This document shows, one piece after another, positions 1 to 9,263 of a stretch of DNA of 14,445 nucleotides. The notes below the pieces were generated by a model that saw only the letters and a list, made by a program, of their open reading frames with translations, had not been told where the DNA came from and searched no databases. This DNA is from Ochromonadaceae sp. CCMP2298 (Eukaryota; Sar; Synurophyceae; Ochromonadales; Ochromonadaceae): contig MU634207.1 in the NCBI GenBank assembly GCA_026770595.1, positions 1 through 14,445 of the forward strand, given 5' to 3'. A program made the position numbers and the translations under genes. The number at the start of each line of letters is the position of its first letter. Positions within the stretch are counted from its first letter, which is position 1.

Positions 1-30
1 CCCTCCACCACCACCACCACCACCACTACC
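1..30. repeat. CCA trinucleotide microsatellite
   Basis: A short run of CCA triplets (CCACCACCACCACCACCACC) interrupted at both ends. It lies just beyond the stop codon of the minus-strand gene that ends at 43, so it is probably in that gene's 3' untranslated or downstream region. Confidence 0.85.
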
Positions 31-42
31 ATATCCATGCAC

Positions 43-684
43 TTAGTGGCTCTCATCATGCATCCTCTGCGCGCACGAGCAACCCACCATGATCAAGTTA
101 CCCCTTTTGCCCCACTTGTACCGCCCCTCACTGTCACGTTCTCTGTCCTTCAGCGCGGAGCAGGCGTAACGGCAGTTGCTCGTCTGCTGCATGAACCTCG
201 CGTCTCTGCGCATCCCGATGGACTCCAGCGCAGAGCAGGAGGGGCAGAACACGAAGTCGCGATTATTCTTCATAGCCCAGGATTGGAGAACCGCCATCCG
301 TGAGCTCCAAGTTTGGCCGTGAAGCTGGTCCTGGATCTGGCTGTGAGGGCAACCAATGGGGCGCATCGGGACCCCGGTAGCGTAGCTCACGGCCAGATCC
401 AGGCGTCTGTCGAACTTCAGGGTCAAGTTCTCCAGTTCCCACTTCTCTAACTCCTCCGGGTTTGAGGGTTTGGGGAGGTCGTCGAGGAGGCTTGCCGGCT
501 GGGCGTCGAATATCGCGAGCACCTCGTCCTGCAGAGGGATTAACAGCTCAAGGTACGAGTCCATGAAATGCCAGTTGTAGAATGCCATCGGGACGCGACG
601 TAGGAAAGTAAGCAGCTCGGCGGTTCCCTTAATTGCAGACATTGGGTGTCCTCTAGGATAGTAAGTCTCTTTGATATCAGACAT
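43..684 (-). CDS. orphan protein with Cys-rich C-terminal half
   Basis: An intron-less reading frame of 213 aa. I do not recognise a family. The N-terminal two thirds (residues 1-120) look like a soluble alpha-helical region with aromatic and leucine-rich stretches (YNWHFMDSYLELL). The last third contains spaced cysteines (CPSC, NCRYAC, GCSC), with basic residues between them and a final His-rich tail. This pattern would suit a small zinc-binding module, but the spacing matches no finger I know. The start at 684 is the first ATG downstream of the conserved promoter module arm at 892-923, leaving a leader of about 207 nt. No signal peptide or membrane segment is evident. It is divergent from the 1269-4313 gene. 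Coding status rests on ORF length, promoter position and the Cys pattern only. Confidence 0.6.
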   Translation of the reverse strand: MSDIKETYYPRGHPMSAIKGTAELLTFLRRVPMAFYNWHFMDSYLELLIPLQDEVLAIFDAQPASLLDDLPKPSNPEELEKWELENLTLKFDRRLDLAVSYATGVPMRPIGCPHSQIQDQLHGQTWSSRMAVLQSWAMKNNRDFVFCPSCSALESIGMRRDARFMQQTSNCRYACSALKDRERDSEGRYKWGKRGNLIMVGCSCAQRMHDESH

Positions 685-1268
685 GCTTTGTGCTTTGGCT
701 CAAGCCCTATAAAATGCGCTTTGGCTCAGTCCTGACTGGTCACACGATGCTAGCAGCTGAAGAATTAGAATGTGCGAAGAACAGCCCTTGCGTGTTGCGG
801 CAAGCTTGTCTTTTTTTGAGTTCTTGGATCAGCACAGGATTGGCAGCTATTCGTCGTCCAGAAGCCCACGCATTTCTTTTTCGGGGACTAAGCATGTGAT
901 GTCTGGATAAAAGAAGAACCGGAAAAAGATTATTTTTCGGCGAGCCGTTTTTTGGCTGCCGTTGAAATGCCTCGCCCACGCTCGAGATGATATCATCTGC
1001 ATGGAATATCTTCGGGCAGCTGGCAGAATCGCAGCAACGCGAGTGCTTCATTCCAGCAGCGCTCCTTCGACGAGCTTCCGGTGGCTTCTCTGCCCGCTTT
1101 ACCCCTGGATCAATGCACTGGACGCCGCGAAAGTTTGCGTGAAGGGTCGGCAGGTGTAAGATCGCTCCGTGACAAGGATGAGTCGCTCTCAGGTGATTTA
1201 CTGCCAGCTTTGCGAAGCGGAGGTGGAGAAATTCCCGCATATTCCTATTCTAACATTCTCTTTCCACG
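685..1268. other. divergent intergenic region between gene 1 and gene 2
   Basis: 584 nt between two divergently transcribed genes. It contains the conserved promoter module (about 892-964). Close to gene 1 there is a short direct repeat, GCTTTGGCTCA, on either side of a TATAAAA-like stretch (about 692-727). A minus-strand frame open from 1240 to 740 crosses the module and shows no recognisable protein features, so it is not annotated as a gene. The part from 965 to 1268 is leader-like sequence of gene 2 and holds nothing else I recognise. Confidence 0.7.
892..964. promoter_or_regulatory. bidirectional promoter module, copy 1
   Basis: Copy of a module found in all three divergent intergenic regions here. 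The left arm (892-933), read on the minus strand toward gene 1, has AT-rich sequence, TTTTTCCGG, a CTT-rich stretch and TTATCC-GACA. The 17-nt block at 917-933 (AACCGGAAAAAGATTAT on plus) is identical to 11589-11605. The right arm (about 943-964, CCGTTTTTTGGCTGCCGTTG) faces gene 2 and is a degenerate version of the right arms near 9264-9283 and 11620-11640. A promoter role is inferred from position and recurrence; there is no expression evidence. This is the most diverged copy. Confidence 0.6.
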
Positions 1269-4136
1269 ATGCAGACCAAGGCGCCCCAGAAGGATGTCTT
1301 CTCCTCTCTGTACGAGAACAAGCCGCGGCCGAAACTGTTCCATACCACAGACAGCACTCCCAGTGAGCAGCGCCTGTTCGACCAGAACTGCACCTTCAAC
1401 CCTGTTGTGAACGACGACTGCCCATTTGTGAGCGAGCGGACGCTCAGGAACTTCGCCCACCAGCAGCAGCGGCGCAGACGACCACCTCCCCCTCCGCCCA
1501 TCGTCGCGGCGCGCCTCAGCTCCCCCCAGCGCCGCAAACGCCCCCCCATTGTGCACAACGATGGCAGCGGCATGTACAGCAAAGAGTCCGGCTTCGAGCA
1601 GATCCCCCCCCCAAAGCCTGGCATTCCCGTATACTACTACGACCTGCAGGCGCCGCCCCTGTTCTCTACAGGAGTGTATCTGGCTCTGGTGGCGCAGGCG
1701 ACAGAGGCGCCCGACAAGGTCGAGGAACAGGAGGTGACAGACGACGAGGATGTGTCGGGTCTGGCGGCACCCCCACTGCCCGCCTGGGCGTTTACTAAGG
1801 GTGGGCCGCCCGTGGCTGCGAAGAAGGTGCACATAAAGATAGTCAAGGGGGAGAAAAAGGAGGAGGTGGCAGCGGGGGGGTGGCAGGCAGTGCTAGGGGA
1901 GATGCAGCGCAAGAGGGAGTCTATTATGAACAAGACGGCGATGAAGAAGGTGGAGGTGGTGGAGAAGGAGAAGCCTAAGGCGAGGAAGAGGGCCAAGAAG
2001 GGCAAGAAGCAGTTCAAGGATGTGATGGAGGAGCTGTCCTACAAGCTGGCCAAGCTGAGGGGGGAGGTGGAGGAGTCAGAGTCAGAGGACAGCGATGGTA
2101 CCACCGCCACCAAGTCCGGCGCCATCAAGCGCAGAGCTACCGGTCCCGCAGCCTCCTCGGCCTCCTCAGACCCCCCCCCTCCCCCCGAGGAGACCCCCGA
2201 CACCCCCAAGGCCACCAAGAGGGCCACCTTCAAGATCGAGGTGGACGGGGAGGACGTGGAGGAGGAGAAGTCCCCCCGCAGTCGTCTGCCCATGAAAACC
2301 AGCATGGCGAATCTGCTGGAGGGCAAGTCGGGCGGGGGGGGGAAGAGTCCCGGGATGCTGTCTCGAGCGAAGTCTGCGCCCAACCTCAACGACATGCTGA
2401 CCAAGAGGTTCGCCCAGGGACCGGGAACAGAGTCCGCTGCAAGTGTATCCCCTGTACCCAGTTCCCCCCTACCCAGTACTTCGCCCACCAAGGCCAGCGA
2501 ACCCGCCGCCACTGTCGCCCCTGCATCCAGCGCCTCTGCCTCTGCCTCTGCCTCTGCCTCTGCCTCTGCGAAGATCGCTCTGCCCCGTCCCGACAAGGTC
2601 CCCGCACCCCCGCCCCTGCCTGCTGCCTGGCCCCCTAGCCCGCACACCGCCAAGGAGGAGCCCAAGGCTAGTGCCAGTACTAGTACGGGTAATACCGGTG
2701 CCAATTCCAGTGCCGGTGCCGCTAAGGGGGCGAAGAAGACCAAGAGGGTGTCTATTCTGGTGCCCCAGGGTGTGGTGACGAGCTTCGTGGAGGAGCGCAG
2801 GGACATCCCAGAGGGCTACTACATGCCCTATGATGTCTCTGTGGGTGCGGGTGCGGTCAGGGGCATCACTGCAGCTGGTGTGGTGACACTGGAAATGTGC
2901 AGCTCGTTGCAGTTGGCGTTTGCAGAGAGGCGGGCCAGTGAGGCGAGGGAGGCAACGGAGAAGGAGGAGCCGAAGGATATTGGTATGTCGGGTATGTCTA
3001 TGTCGGGTGTGGGGGGTATGGGGGGTATGGGTACACCCACTCACTTGTCAGTGACCTTGGGGGAGGATGAGGACAGAGACAGGTCCTACGAGGGGGGGGA
3101 GTATGGCAATGGGGGGTATGACAGCCAAGGGGCCTCGCCTGAGCAGCGTCTGAAGGACAAGCTGACCGTAGGGGACCTGCCCCTGCCCAGTGACTTCCAC
3201 ACAGCCGTGCAGAGGCTGCAGCAGTGCAACGAGAAGCGCAAAGCTGTGATGGCGCAGCAGAGGGATCTGGAGCTGCGCAGCTACCTCTACTACGAGAAGA
3301 CAGACAGCGACCTCACCTCCCACAGCGCCCATAAAAAACCTGAGCCCACAGTGCCCAGACCCTACACTTCCCACATGGACAAGCACCTCCAGTCGAAGGG
3401 TTTTTCTCACCGCAAGCCTGTGCTGGGCACGGAGAGGGAGCTGCCCCTGCACGACCGCATCTCCCACGTGCTCAACGGCTCCTCGGCCATCTACTCCACA
3501 GGCGAGGTGGTGGACATGCACACTGCGCACTGGGCCAACAACCTCCGACCCTACTGCCACAGCAGCAATACGCCCTCCAAACCCAGTGCAGGGGCAGGTA
3601 CAGGTGCAGGCCCAGTCACGCCCAGTCGGACCCCCCTCCGCCCCCCCCCCTCCCCCCCCACCGCCTCGCCTATACTGGACAGCAGCGGAGCCAGGTACTT
3701 CGCCCACTTCAGGCCGCAGACGGAGCCCAAGGCGCCCCACCTGAGGTCAGGGGAGGGGGTGCTGCGCAGACAGTCGGAGAGAAAACGCCGGGACGAGGAG
3801 CGGGCTAGGCAGCAGGCGGAGGAGGAGACGAGGGAGAAGGGGAGGAGGCAGCAGCTAAGGGACAGGGCGCTGCTGAGTGCCCGAGACGCGGGGGTGTACA
3901 GGCCCAACGCGAGGCTGCACCGGCACTTGAAGCTCTTCGACAAGTATCAGTCTAAGGTGGCGGAGCTGGGCATGGACGTGGAGAGGGTGGCGATGCAGGC
4001 CTATGCGGAGTACTCCGCTAAGCACCTGGACTCCTCACAATCCTCGAACGCCTCTCACTCGCACTCCGCTCACTCCTCTGCGGGATTCCCTACCACACAG
4101 CAGCAGCAGCATAAGCAGTGGCAGCAGCAACAGTAC

Positions 4137-4168
<32 letters not shown>

Positions 4169-4190
4169 CCAGCAACAGCAGCAGTACCAG

Positions 4191-4228
<38 letters not shown>

Positions 4229-4313
4229 ACAGCGGGACCTGCAGAGGGACTTCGACGACTACCAGGACGAGCAGGGATTCCACTTCGATTCCCAACAAAG
4301 CATAAAGTACTAA
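1269..4313 (+). CDS. large low-complexity protein with polyQ tail, unknown function
   Basis: A single-exon frame of 1014 aa that I cannot assign to a family. The first ATG follows an in-frame TAA at 1251, which supports the start. In order: an N-terminal segment with FNPVVND (residues about 16-50), a run of prolines (about 70-77), a Lys/Glu-rich charged region (about 190-280), RAKSAPNL (about 365-372), a Ser-Ala repeat (about 422-434), a Gly/Met-rich patch (about 573-591), a more ordinary globular-looking stretch (about 625-770), a strongly charged probable coiled coil (about 831-870), a conserved-looking stretch YRPNARLHRHLKLFDKYQSK, then a glutamine tail (about 943-987) broken by Tyr and Trp. 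No signal peptide or transmembrane segment is visible. It is probably intracellular and scaffold-like. It sits on the same module arm as enkurin, so a ciliary role is possible but unproven. Confidence 0.85.
2532..2570 (+). repeat. GCCTCT hexanucleotide repeat coding Ala-Ser
   Basis: Tandem GCCTCT units in frame within the 1014-aa gene, translated as alternating Ala and Ser from residue 422. The same hexamer occurs in the same plus-strand orientation at 6390-6428, where the gene is on the other strand and the product is Glu-Ala. Confidence 0.9.
4100..4231 (+). repeat. CAG/CAA repeat coding polyglutamine
   Basis: Imperfect CAG repeat with frequent CAA interruptions and occasional TAC (Tyr), AAG, CAT and TGG codons. 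It codes for the glutamine-rich C-terminal tail of the 1014-aa protein. The codon interruptions suggest glutamine itself is kept rather than pure triplet slippage. Long serine and leucine frames through this stretch are shadows of the repeat. Confidence 0.95.
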
Positions 4314-4316
4314 AGT

Positions 4317-4353
4317 GCGTACTATGTACTCCAATTATAGCACAATAGTACGC
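4317..4353. repeat. inverted repeat just after gene 2 stop
   Basis: GCGTACTAT at 4317-4325 pairs perfectly with ATAGTACGC at 4345-4353, around a 19-nt loop. It begins 4 nt after the TAA at 4311-4313. It could fold in the mRNA 3' end; its function is unknown. Confidence 0.6.
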
Positions 4354-4728
4354 GCACGACTGAGCATAATGTACCGACCCTTTGAATAGTTTACGTATTC
4401 ACCTCTTGAAAGAGATCTTCACCCTTTATCCGATTTTCACACTTCGACAGATATAATCTACATAATACACCTAATCAACATTTGTATTTTCACCTTTTTA
4501 CTTTGAATTCAACACTTCTGTGCCCTGCACTCTCCAGCCTTCTCCCTTTTTCTCACCATAACAAGCATGTTTGAGGATGGGTTGGCAACTTTTGCCCCTA
4601 GAGTCAACTAGGTCTGCAGCTTTCAAACGACCCATCGCAGAAAAAATAATTCAGTATACGTCGCTGCTTAGATACACAATATAGAACGCGATAGTAGAAT
4701 AGTAGTCTCGGCCCCAGTCCCGTAAGTA

Positions 4729-4753
4729 GGTCCCCCTTTTCCAAAGAGGGACC
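4729..4753. repeat. short hairpin in intergenic region
   Basis: Arms GGTCCCCCTTT (4729-4739) and AAAGAGGGACC (4743-4753) pair at 10 of 11 positions around a 3-nt loop. It lies in the gene-free interval between two convergent genes. No function is assigned. Confidence 0.6.
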
Positions 4754-5283
4754 GACCAAAACCGCCCCCCAAGGAAGCTTGAAACCGTTTGCCACCGTTT
4801 GCGGGTGAGCGGGGAACCGAGACTAGGAACTACAGACAGAACAGATAGAAGGGGTCGCAGAGGCAGACGCACCAGCACGAGCAGTAGAGATTGTGGTGCG
4901 GAGCAGCAGAGGCACAAGCAGTACGGATGCAGAGGCAGATGCAGATGCAGAGGCAAAAGCACATGAAGTAAAAGGTGTGATGTAACTACAACTAGGGTGG
5001 GTACCGTCCCTGTGCCGTTTTTGCACTAGGGGTTCAGGGGGCAGGGCTCGGGGCTTGGGGCCAGGCTGCTCAGTGACCGAGGTGTGAGGCCAAAGGACAC
5101 GGGATGTGGGCGATGTAGTGGGGGGAGAGCTGAGAGCTAGGCTTCACCTCTGGGTGGGACTGCTGTAGATGTAGGCGCGAGGAGAAGGGGTTGGGAGGGG
5201 GCAGTGGAGAAGGAGAAGGGAGCAGGGGCAGACAGGCGCAGGAAAGAGACAAGAATTAGAATCGCTTGAGAGGCAGGGGCAGG

Positions 5284-8200
5284 TCAACACTTCAACCGTC
5301 TACAGTGCAACCGGTCACCTGAGCGCTGCTTGATATGCGCCTGCGCCGCCGCCACCTTGGCGATGGGGATGCGGTGAGGGCTGCATGCTACGAAGTCCAC
5401 GCCTATCTGGTCGAAGAACTGAACTGACGAGGGGTCACCCCCGCACTCCCCGCAGACGCCCACCTTCACCTGCGGGTTTGCGTGCTTGGCCCGCTTCACT
5501 GCCATCTGTATCACGCCGCCCACACCAGGGATGTCGACGGACACGAAGGGGTCCTGGGCGATGAGGTGCTTGTCCAGGTAGGTGGACTGAAAACAGACAG
5601 AGATGGGAGGCAGGTGTGGGAGGGAGACAGAGAAGGGGGACGTAAGAGAGAGGCAGAGGTGGGAGGGGACACAGTCGACAGGAGAACGTGTCAGCGCAAC
5701 AGACACACAAGGAAAACGATGCCTCACAGCAGAGGGCAAGCAGGGCGACATTTTCATCAGCAGAGCAGCAACCACAGACACCAGAGTAACAACTGCACCC
5801 AGCGCCCAGGGCTATGCCCCCACGCCCCAAAGCCCCCCCGTACCCACGCACCTACGCCGCAATGCATCCATACCCTACCATTATGCGCCCACTTACCACG
5901 AAGCTCTTGCTCTCCTCCCCCGAGAAGCCGAACACGCACTGGGTGAGGTTGCTGCAGCCGATGCAGATGGAGTCCACGTCCTTGCAGCTGGCGATGCGGT
6001 CGGCGCGGATGCAGGCGCGGGGTGCGGAGATGCCCACACCGAAGGTGATACCCAGCTGCTCCAGGGACTGCGCCTCCCCCCTATTCCCCCCCGACCCTGT
6101 TCCCCCATCTCCCCAATCCCCAGCGCCCCCAGCCCCCTCAGCCCCCCGAGCACACTTCTCCGCTGCGCGCACAATTCCGGGCATCAGCTCGTCCACCTCG
6201 TGGTCAGTGCACACGGGCGGCATCTCCACGCACACCCGCACCTGCAGCCCCTCCGCTCGCGCCTGCATCACAGCCGCCACCACTGCGCGTACCTGTGCAG
6301 CTGCCAATTGGGGGTGTAGTATGGCAGTGTGGCTGCCAGGGATGTGGGGGTTGCTCTGCTCGCTGCTGGACCCTCGATCCGCCGCCACTGCCTCCGCCTC
6401 TGCCTCTGCCTGTGCCTCCGCCTCTGCGGGGAGGAGGTCAGAGTACGTGGCGGGGTCTCTGGGGTGCGTGGGCTCCTGAGGCTCCTGAAGCTCCTGAAGC
6501 TCCATGTCCTCCCTGGAGTCTGGGTGCTTGGCATCGGGGTAGGGGTTTGTGTCTGGGCCTGTTTCTGTGTATAGGCCTGGCGGCAGGCTCAGTGAGCCCA
6601 GCAGGCGCACAGTGAGATCTCGCCCGTGCAGAAGCCACAGGGCCCGCAGGTAGGCAGCGGTCAGCAGGGGCAGGGGTAGGGGCTGGCCCAGCTCGGCGCT
6701 CTCTCGGGCGGCGCGCTCTGGATGGTAGGCGATGAGTCGTAGGTGGTGCAGGTCTGGGCCCATGTCTGGGTGCCGCAGCAGCCCCTCGGTTTGCAGGATC
6801 ACGCCCTCCGCCCCCACCCCCATGCAAGCCTCCACCTCCTGCAGGCTGTGGCACGTGGCCAGCACTTGCATGCGCTTGTACTTGTCCGCCCACTCCATAA
6901 CCGTTTTGAAGTTATCATCCTGCCCCACAGGGACGGTGGGCATCTCGCCTCTGTAGACCAGACCCGTTGAACCGTCGATCGTGATCGTGTCGCCGGCGCG
7001 CAGCGTCTGTGTGTGTATCAGGGGTGGGTGGGGGGTCGTAGTGGGGGTGGTGGCAGTGGAAATTGTCGGGGTGGGGGTCGGGGGAGGAGAGGCCTCGCAC
7101 TGGAAGGTCACCTCGCTGTTCCTCGCGTCTACACGCATGCCCCGCACCCCCAGCACGACGCTCCTGCCCACTGCGCGCACCACACTGCAGGCCTCGACGC
7201 TGCTAGCGGAGAGCACGCCTGAGGCTAGGCGTACTGCCTGTGGGTCAGAGGACACCCTCGTCACGGCCAGGATGCTCTCGCCCCCACTCCTGCTGACAGC
7301 CCTTGCCTGCTGGGGGGTGAAGACCAGTCGGCCCACCAGGCAGTCCCCCCCGCCTGCCAGGCCCCTGCCCAGGACATGCCTGCTGAGGTCCTGAGGGCGG
7401 CAGGAGAGTCCATCTGCCCGGGTGTAGTCCATCTGCCCAGGCTCTATGCGCAGCAGCGCCTCCCGCTCCGTTATTATTCCCTCCCCCACCATGCTTACGG
7501 CGACGGCCACGGCTGCGCGGGCGGTGCGCTGTGCAGTGCGCGACTCGAGCACCCACAGCATGCCGTCCTCCACCACGAACTTTATCTCCTGTATATGTAT
7601 ATGGGGAGTAAATGTACCGCGTATCAGCATAGAAACATAGCACAGTAGTATAGCAGCACAGCATAGCAGCACGGCAAGGCATAGCAGCTCATCAACCCAT
7701 CATCAGCTCATTAGCGTTTCAGCCTCTCATACGTGTGTACCTGCATATCCCCAAACTGCTTCTCCACCAGCCTCTCCAAGTGCGAAAGTTCCCGCCCCAG
7801 GCTAGGGTGGGCCCTCTTCCACTCGGCCAAGGCTACGGGAGCGCGCAGTCCCTGTGCCGCCTCGTCGCCCTACAGCGGCAGTGGTATGCGCAGAAGCAGT
7901 AGAGTATGTGAATGTGTAGTGTATATTAAGAAAGATAGAACAGAGAGACGAGGAGAGATAAAACCAAGTAAAGCCAAATGGAGGATAAGGCAGGGGAGAA
8001 AGGAGAGGGTCTCACCTCGGACAGACGCAAGTACTTGCCGAACAGCTCTCTCTCGCCCGTGAAAGGGTTGCGCGTAACGGCCGTACCACTGCCCGACCTA
8101 TCCCGGTTTCCGAACACCATTGCTTGCACCACGACCCCCGTGCCGGTATCGCAGATGCCGTGAATATCGCGGTAGCGCTGAGAGAGCGGGGAGCGCCAGC

Positions 8201-8957
8201 TGCGGAACATGGCCTCTACTGCCATTCTCAGCTGTTGAAGTGGGTCCGGGGGTACAAACGTGAATTTGCGAAATTCCTCCACCAGGGTTGCCAGCTCTGC
8301 AACGCTGAGGTGGGAGTCGTCGGTGCTGTGATCGTCGGTGCGGGAGCGGTACGCGTCTAGCAGCTCGTCGTAACGGGCGCGGTCCACGCCCAGCACCACC
8401 GTGCCCCACATCTGCAGAAAGCGGCGGTAGGTGTCGAGCGCCCAGCGGTCGGTGGACAGCATCCCCAGATTCATTCCCAGGTTCAGCACGGTCTCATTCA
8501 GGCACGAACCAGGCATGTGCAGCGGGGGGCTGGATCGCACCGAGAGCAGCAGGGGCCTATCCCCGTGCCCGAAGCTCTTCTCCGACTGCACCTCGAGCTC
8601 TGTAACGGCTCTGGCTAACTGGTCCGCCAGCAGTGGCCTCATCGCGCCCTTGTCCAGGAACTCGTTGCAGGCCTCGGATGTTATGATGAAGGCCGGGGGA
8701 ATGGGCATCCCGCTCCTGAAGAGTCCGCAGAGCTTTGGCACCCTTGACGCCCAGCAGGACTAGAAGAACAAAGGGGTGTGCAAATGGGTTAGAAGAACAG
8801 GCGATGGACAGGACTGCGGGAGGTCTATGCGGGGTGTGCGGGCTATGGTACTTTGTTTTCTTTACTGACCTCGCTCATGCATGGACCCATCCGGCAACAT
8901 GTAGACGCTCTTCTTGTGGGGCCTAGCCCACCCAAAGATCAGGCCGTCCACAGACAT
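5284..8957 (-). CDS. PPDK-family protein, catalytically degenerate (5 exons)
   Basis: Exons: 8957-8870, 8759-8016, 7869-7741, 7588-5897, 5586-5284, all with GT-AG introns. It gives about 984 aa if one extra base near 8733 is discounted (separate entry). Pyruvate phosphate dikinase normally interconverts ATP, Pi and pyruvate with AMP, PPi and PEP through a swivelling His domain. Family landmarks are present: LLGVKGAK, SVRS, TVLNLGMN, SYRRF-like DTYRRFLQMWG, TRNPFTGE, TIDGSTGLVYRGE, TVRLL, GCSNLTQ, GVCGECGGDP and RIPIAKVAAAQA. Key residues have changed: the usual Glu of IEF is Lys323, Gln of LQTR is Glu335, the swivel His of TSHAA is Glu452, Arg of RTEHMF is Gln586, Glu of IEIPRA is Ser841, and Asn-Asp of GTNDLTQ are Ser866-Asn867. 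Arg337, Arg648 and Cys929 remain. Acidic Glu-Ala and Gly-rich inserts occupy about 655-735 and 800-828. It is probably a pseudoenzyme. Confidence 0.93.
5587..5896 (-). other. intron 4 of the PPDK-like gene
   Basis: 310 nt with a GTAAGT donor and a TTTTCAG acceptor on the minus strand. It joins KSFV to STYLDKH in phase 0, exactly where PPDK proteins continue without a gap. The coding strand is strongly pyrimidine-rich next to the acceptor. It is the longest intron in the window. Confidence 0.9.
6390..6428 (-). repeat. AGAGGC hexanucleotide repeat coding Glu-Ala
   Basis: Imperfect hexamer tract inside exon 4 of the PPDK-like gene. On the coding strand it reads as alternating GAG and GCA, giving a Glu-Ala run at residues about 707-720. 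The tract sits in an insert absent from ordinary PPDK, between the TVRLL motif and the region matching the C-terminal PEP-binding barrel. Confidence 0.88.
8730..8745 (-). other. apparent +1 frameshift in the PPDK-like gene
   Basis: Splicing exon 1 to the acceptor at 8761-8760 gives the frame ERV-LLGVKGAK, which matches the ATP-site motif LLGGKGAN. From about 8733 onward the family match (LCGLFRSGMPIPPAF) continues in another frame. Dropping one base (G on the coding strand, near 8733) restores a gap-free match. The exon length (744 nt, with phase 1 in and phase 0 out) confirms one excess base. It could be a sequencing error, a real disabling mutation or recoding. Confidence 0.75.
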
Positions 8958-9208
8958 TGCAAAGGCTGTTGGGTGGTATACGTTATGACTCAATGTGGGT
9001 GTCTTTTCGATTGCAGCTCGCAGACATCGTAGACTGTCGGGGAAGATCTAATCCCCTTCCACTGGTCAACGGTGAATCGACGCTCTCCTGCCGATCGCCG
9101 AGGATTGTGGTGGAGGAGAGTGGCAAAATGGAAGGCAAGAGAGGCTTCTAAAAAGAGGTTTGCCCTCCTCACTTCTGAAGAATGGCACCTCCTGTTTCGC
9201 ATATTCTA

Positions 9209-9255
9209 CAATCAACGCCAAAATAGTGTTTGACGTTGATTGACCGTAGATTGAC
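9209..9255. repeat. inverted and tandem repeats beside the module
   Basis: CAATCAACG (9209-9217) pairs with CGTTGATTG (9234-9242) around a 16-nt loop. The right arm is also the first unit of an 11-nt tandem repeat, CGTTGATTGAC (9234-9244) and CGTAGATTGAC (9245-9255), 10 of 11 identical. The block lies 8 nt from the module arm facing the PPDK-like gene, so it may be an upstream factor-binding site. Confidence 0.6.
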
Positions 9256-9263
9256 TTGAGATA

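Larger units (their letters stand above)
4314..5283. other. convergent intergenic region, no gene seen
   Basis: 970 nt between the ends of the polyQ gene (plus) and the PPDK-like gene (minus). The first 350 nt or so are AT-rich and look like 3' untranslated sequence. The remainder is richer in G on the plus strand, with GCAGAG/GCAGAT hexamers at about 4929-4955. Two inverted repeats are noted separately. Short minus-strand frames here give Ser-Ala or Leu/Pro low-complexity peptides and are not credible genes. Confidence 0.7.

Noticed and set aside
892-933. Promoter module interpreted as a small transposable element
   Set aside because: Copies lack terminal inverted repeats and target-site duplications that I can see, and occur only between divergent starts with consistent polarity. 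This is not excluded, but is less likely than a promoter.
740-1240. 166-aa open frame on the minus strand upstream of gene 1
   Set aside because: It runs across the conserved promoter module, has no recognisable domain or coherent composition, and would leave gene 1 without a promoter. It is probably chance in a GC-rich region.
2039-2806. Long minus-strand frame through the 1014-aa gene
   Set aside because: It is a shadow of the low-complexity coding strand (Leu/Ala/Gly-rich), lying within a longer, better supported gene.
4003-4348. Poly-Ser, poly-Ala and poly-Leu frames over the CAG/CAA tract
   Set aside because: They are other reading frames of the glutamine repeat. Only the glutamine frame extends into a 1014-aa protein with its own start and stop.
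4604-5026. Small minus-strand frames with Ser-Ala repeats between the convergent genes
   Set aside because: They are short and low-complexity, with no promoter module and no family match. The Ser-Ala run is the hexamer repeat.
8995-9060. A possible second promoter arm near the PPDK-like start (CGGGGAAGATCTAATCCCC)
   Set aside because: It only loosely resembles the CCGGAAAAAGATTAT block and lacks the TTATCCG and TTTCTTA parts. It is treated as coincidence.
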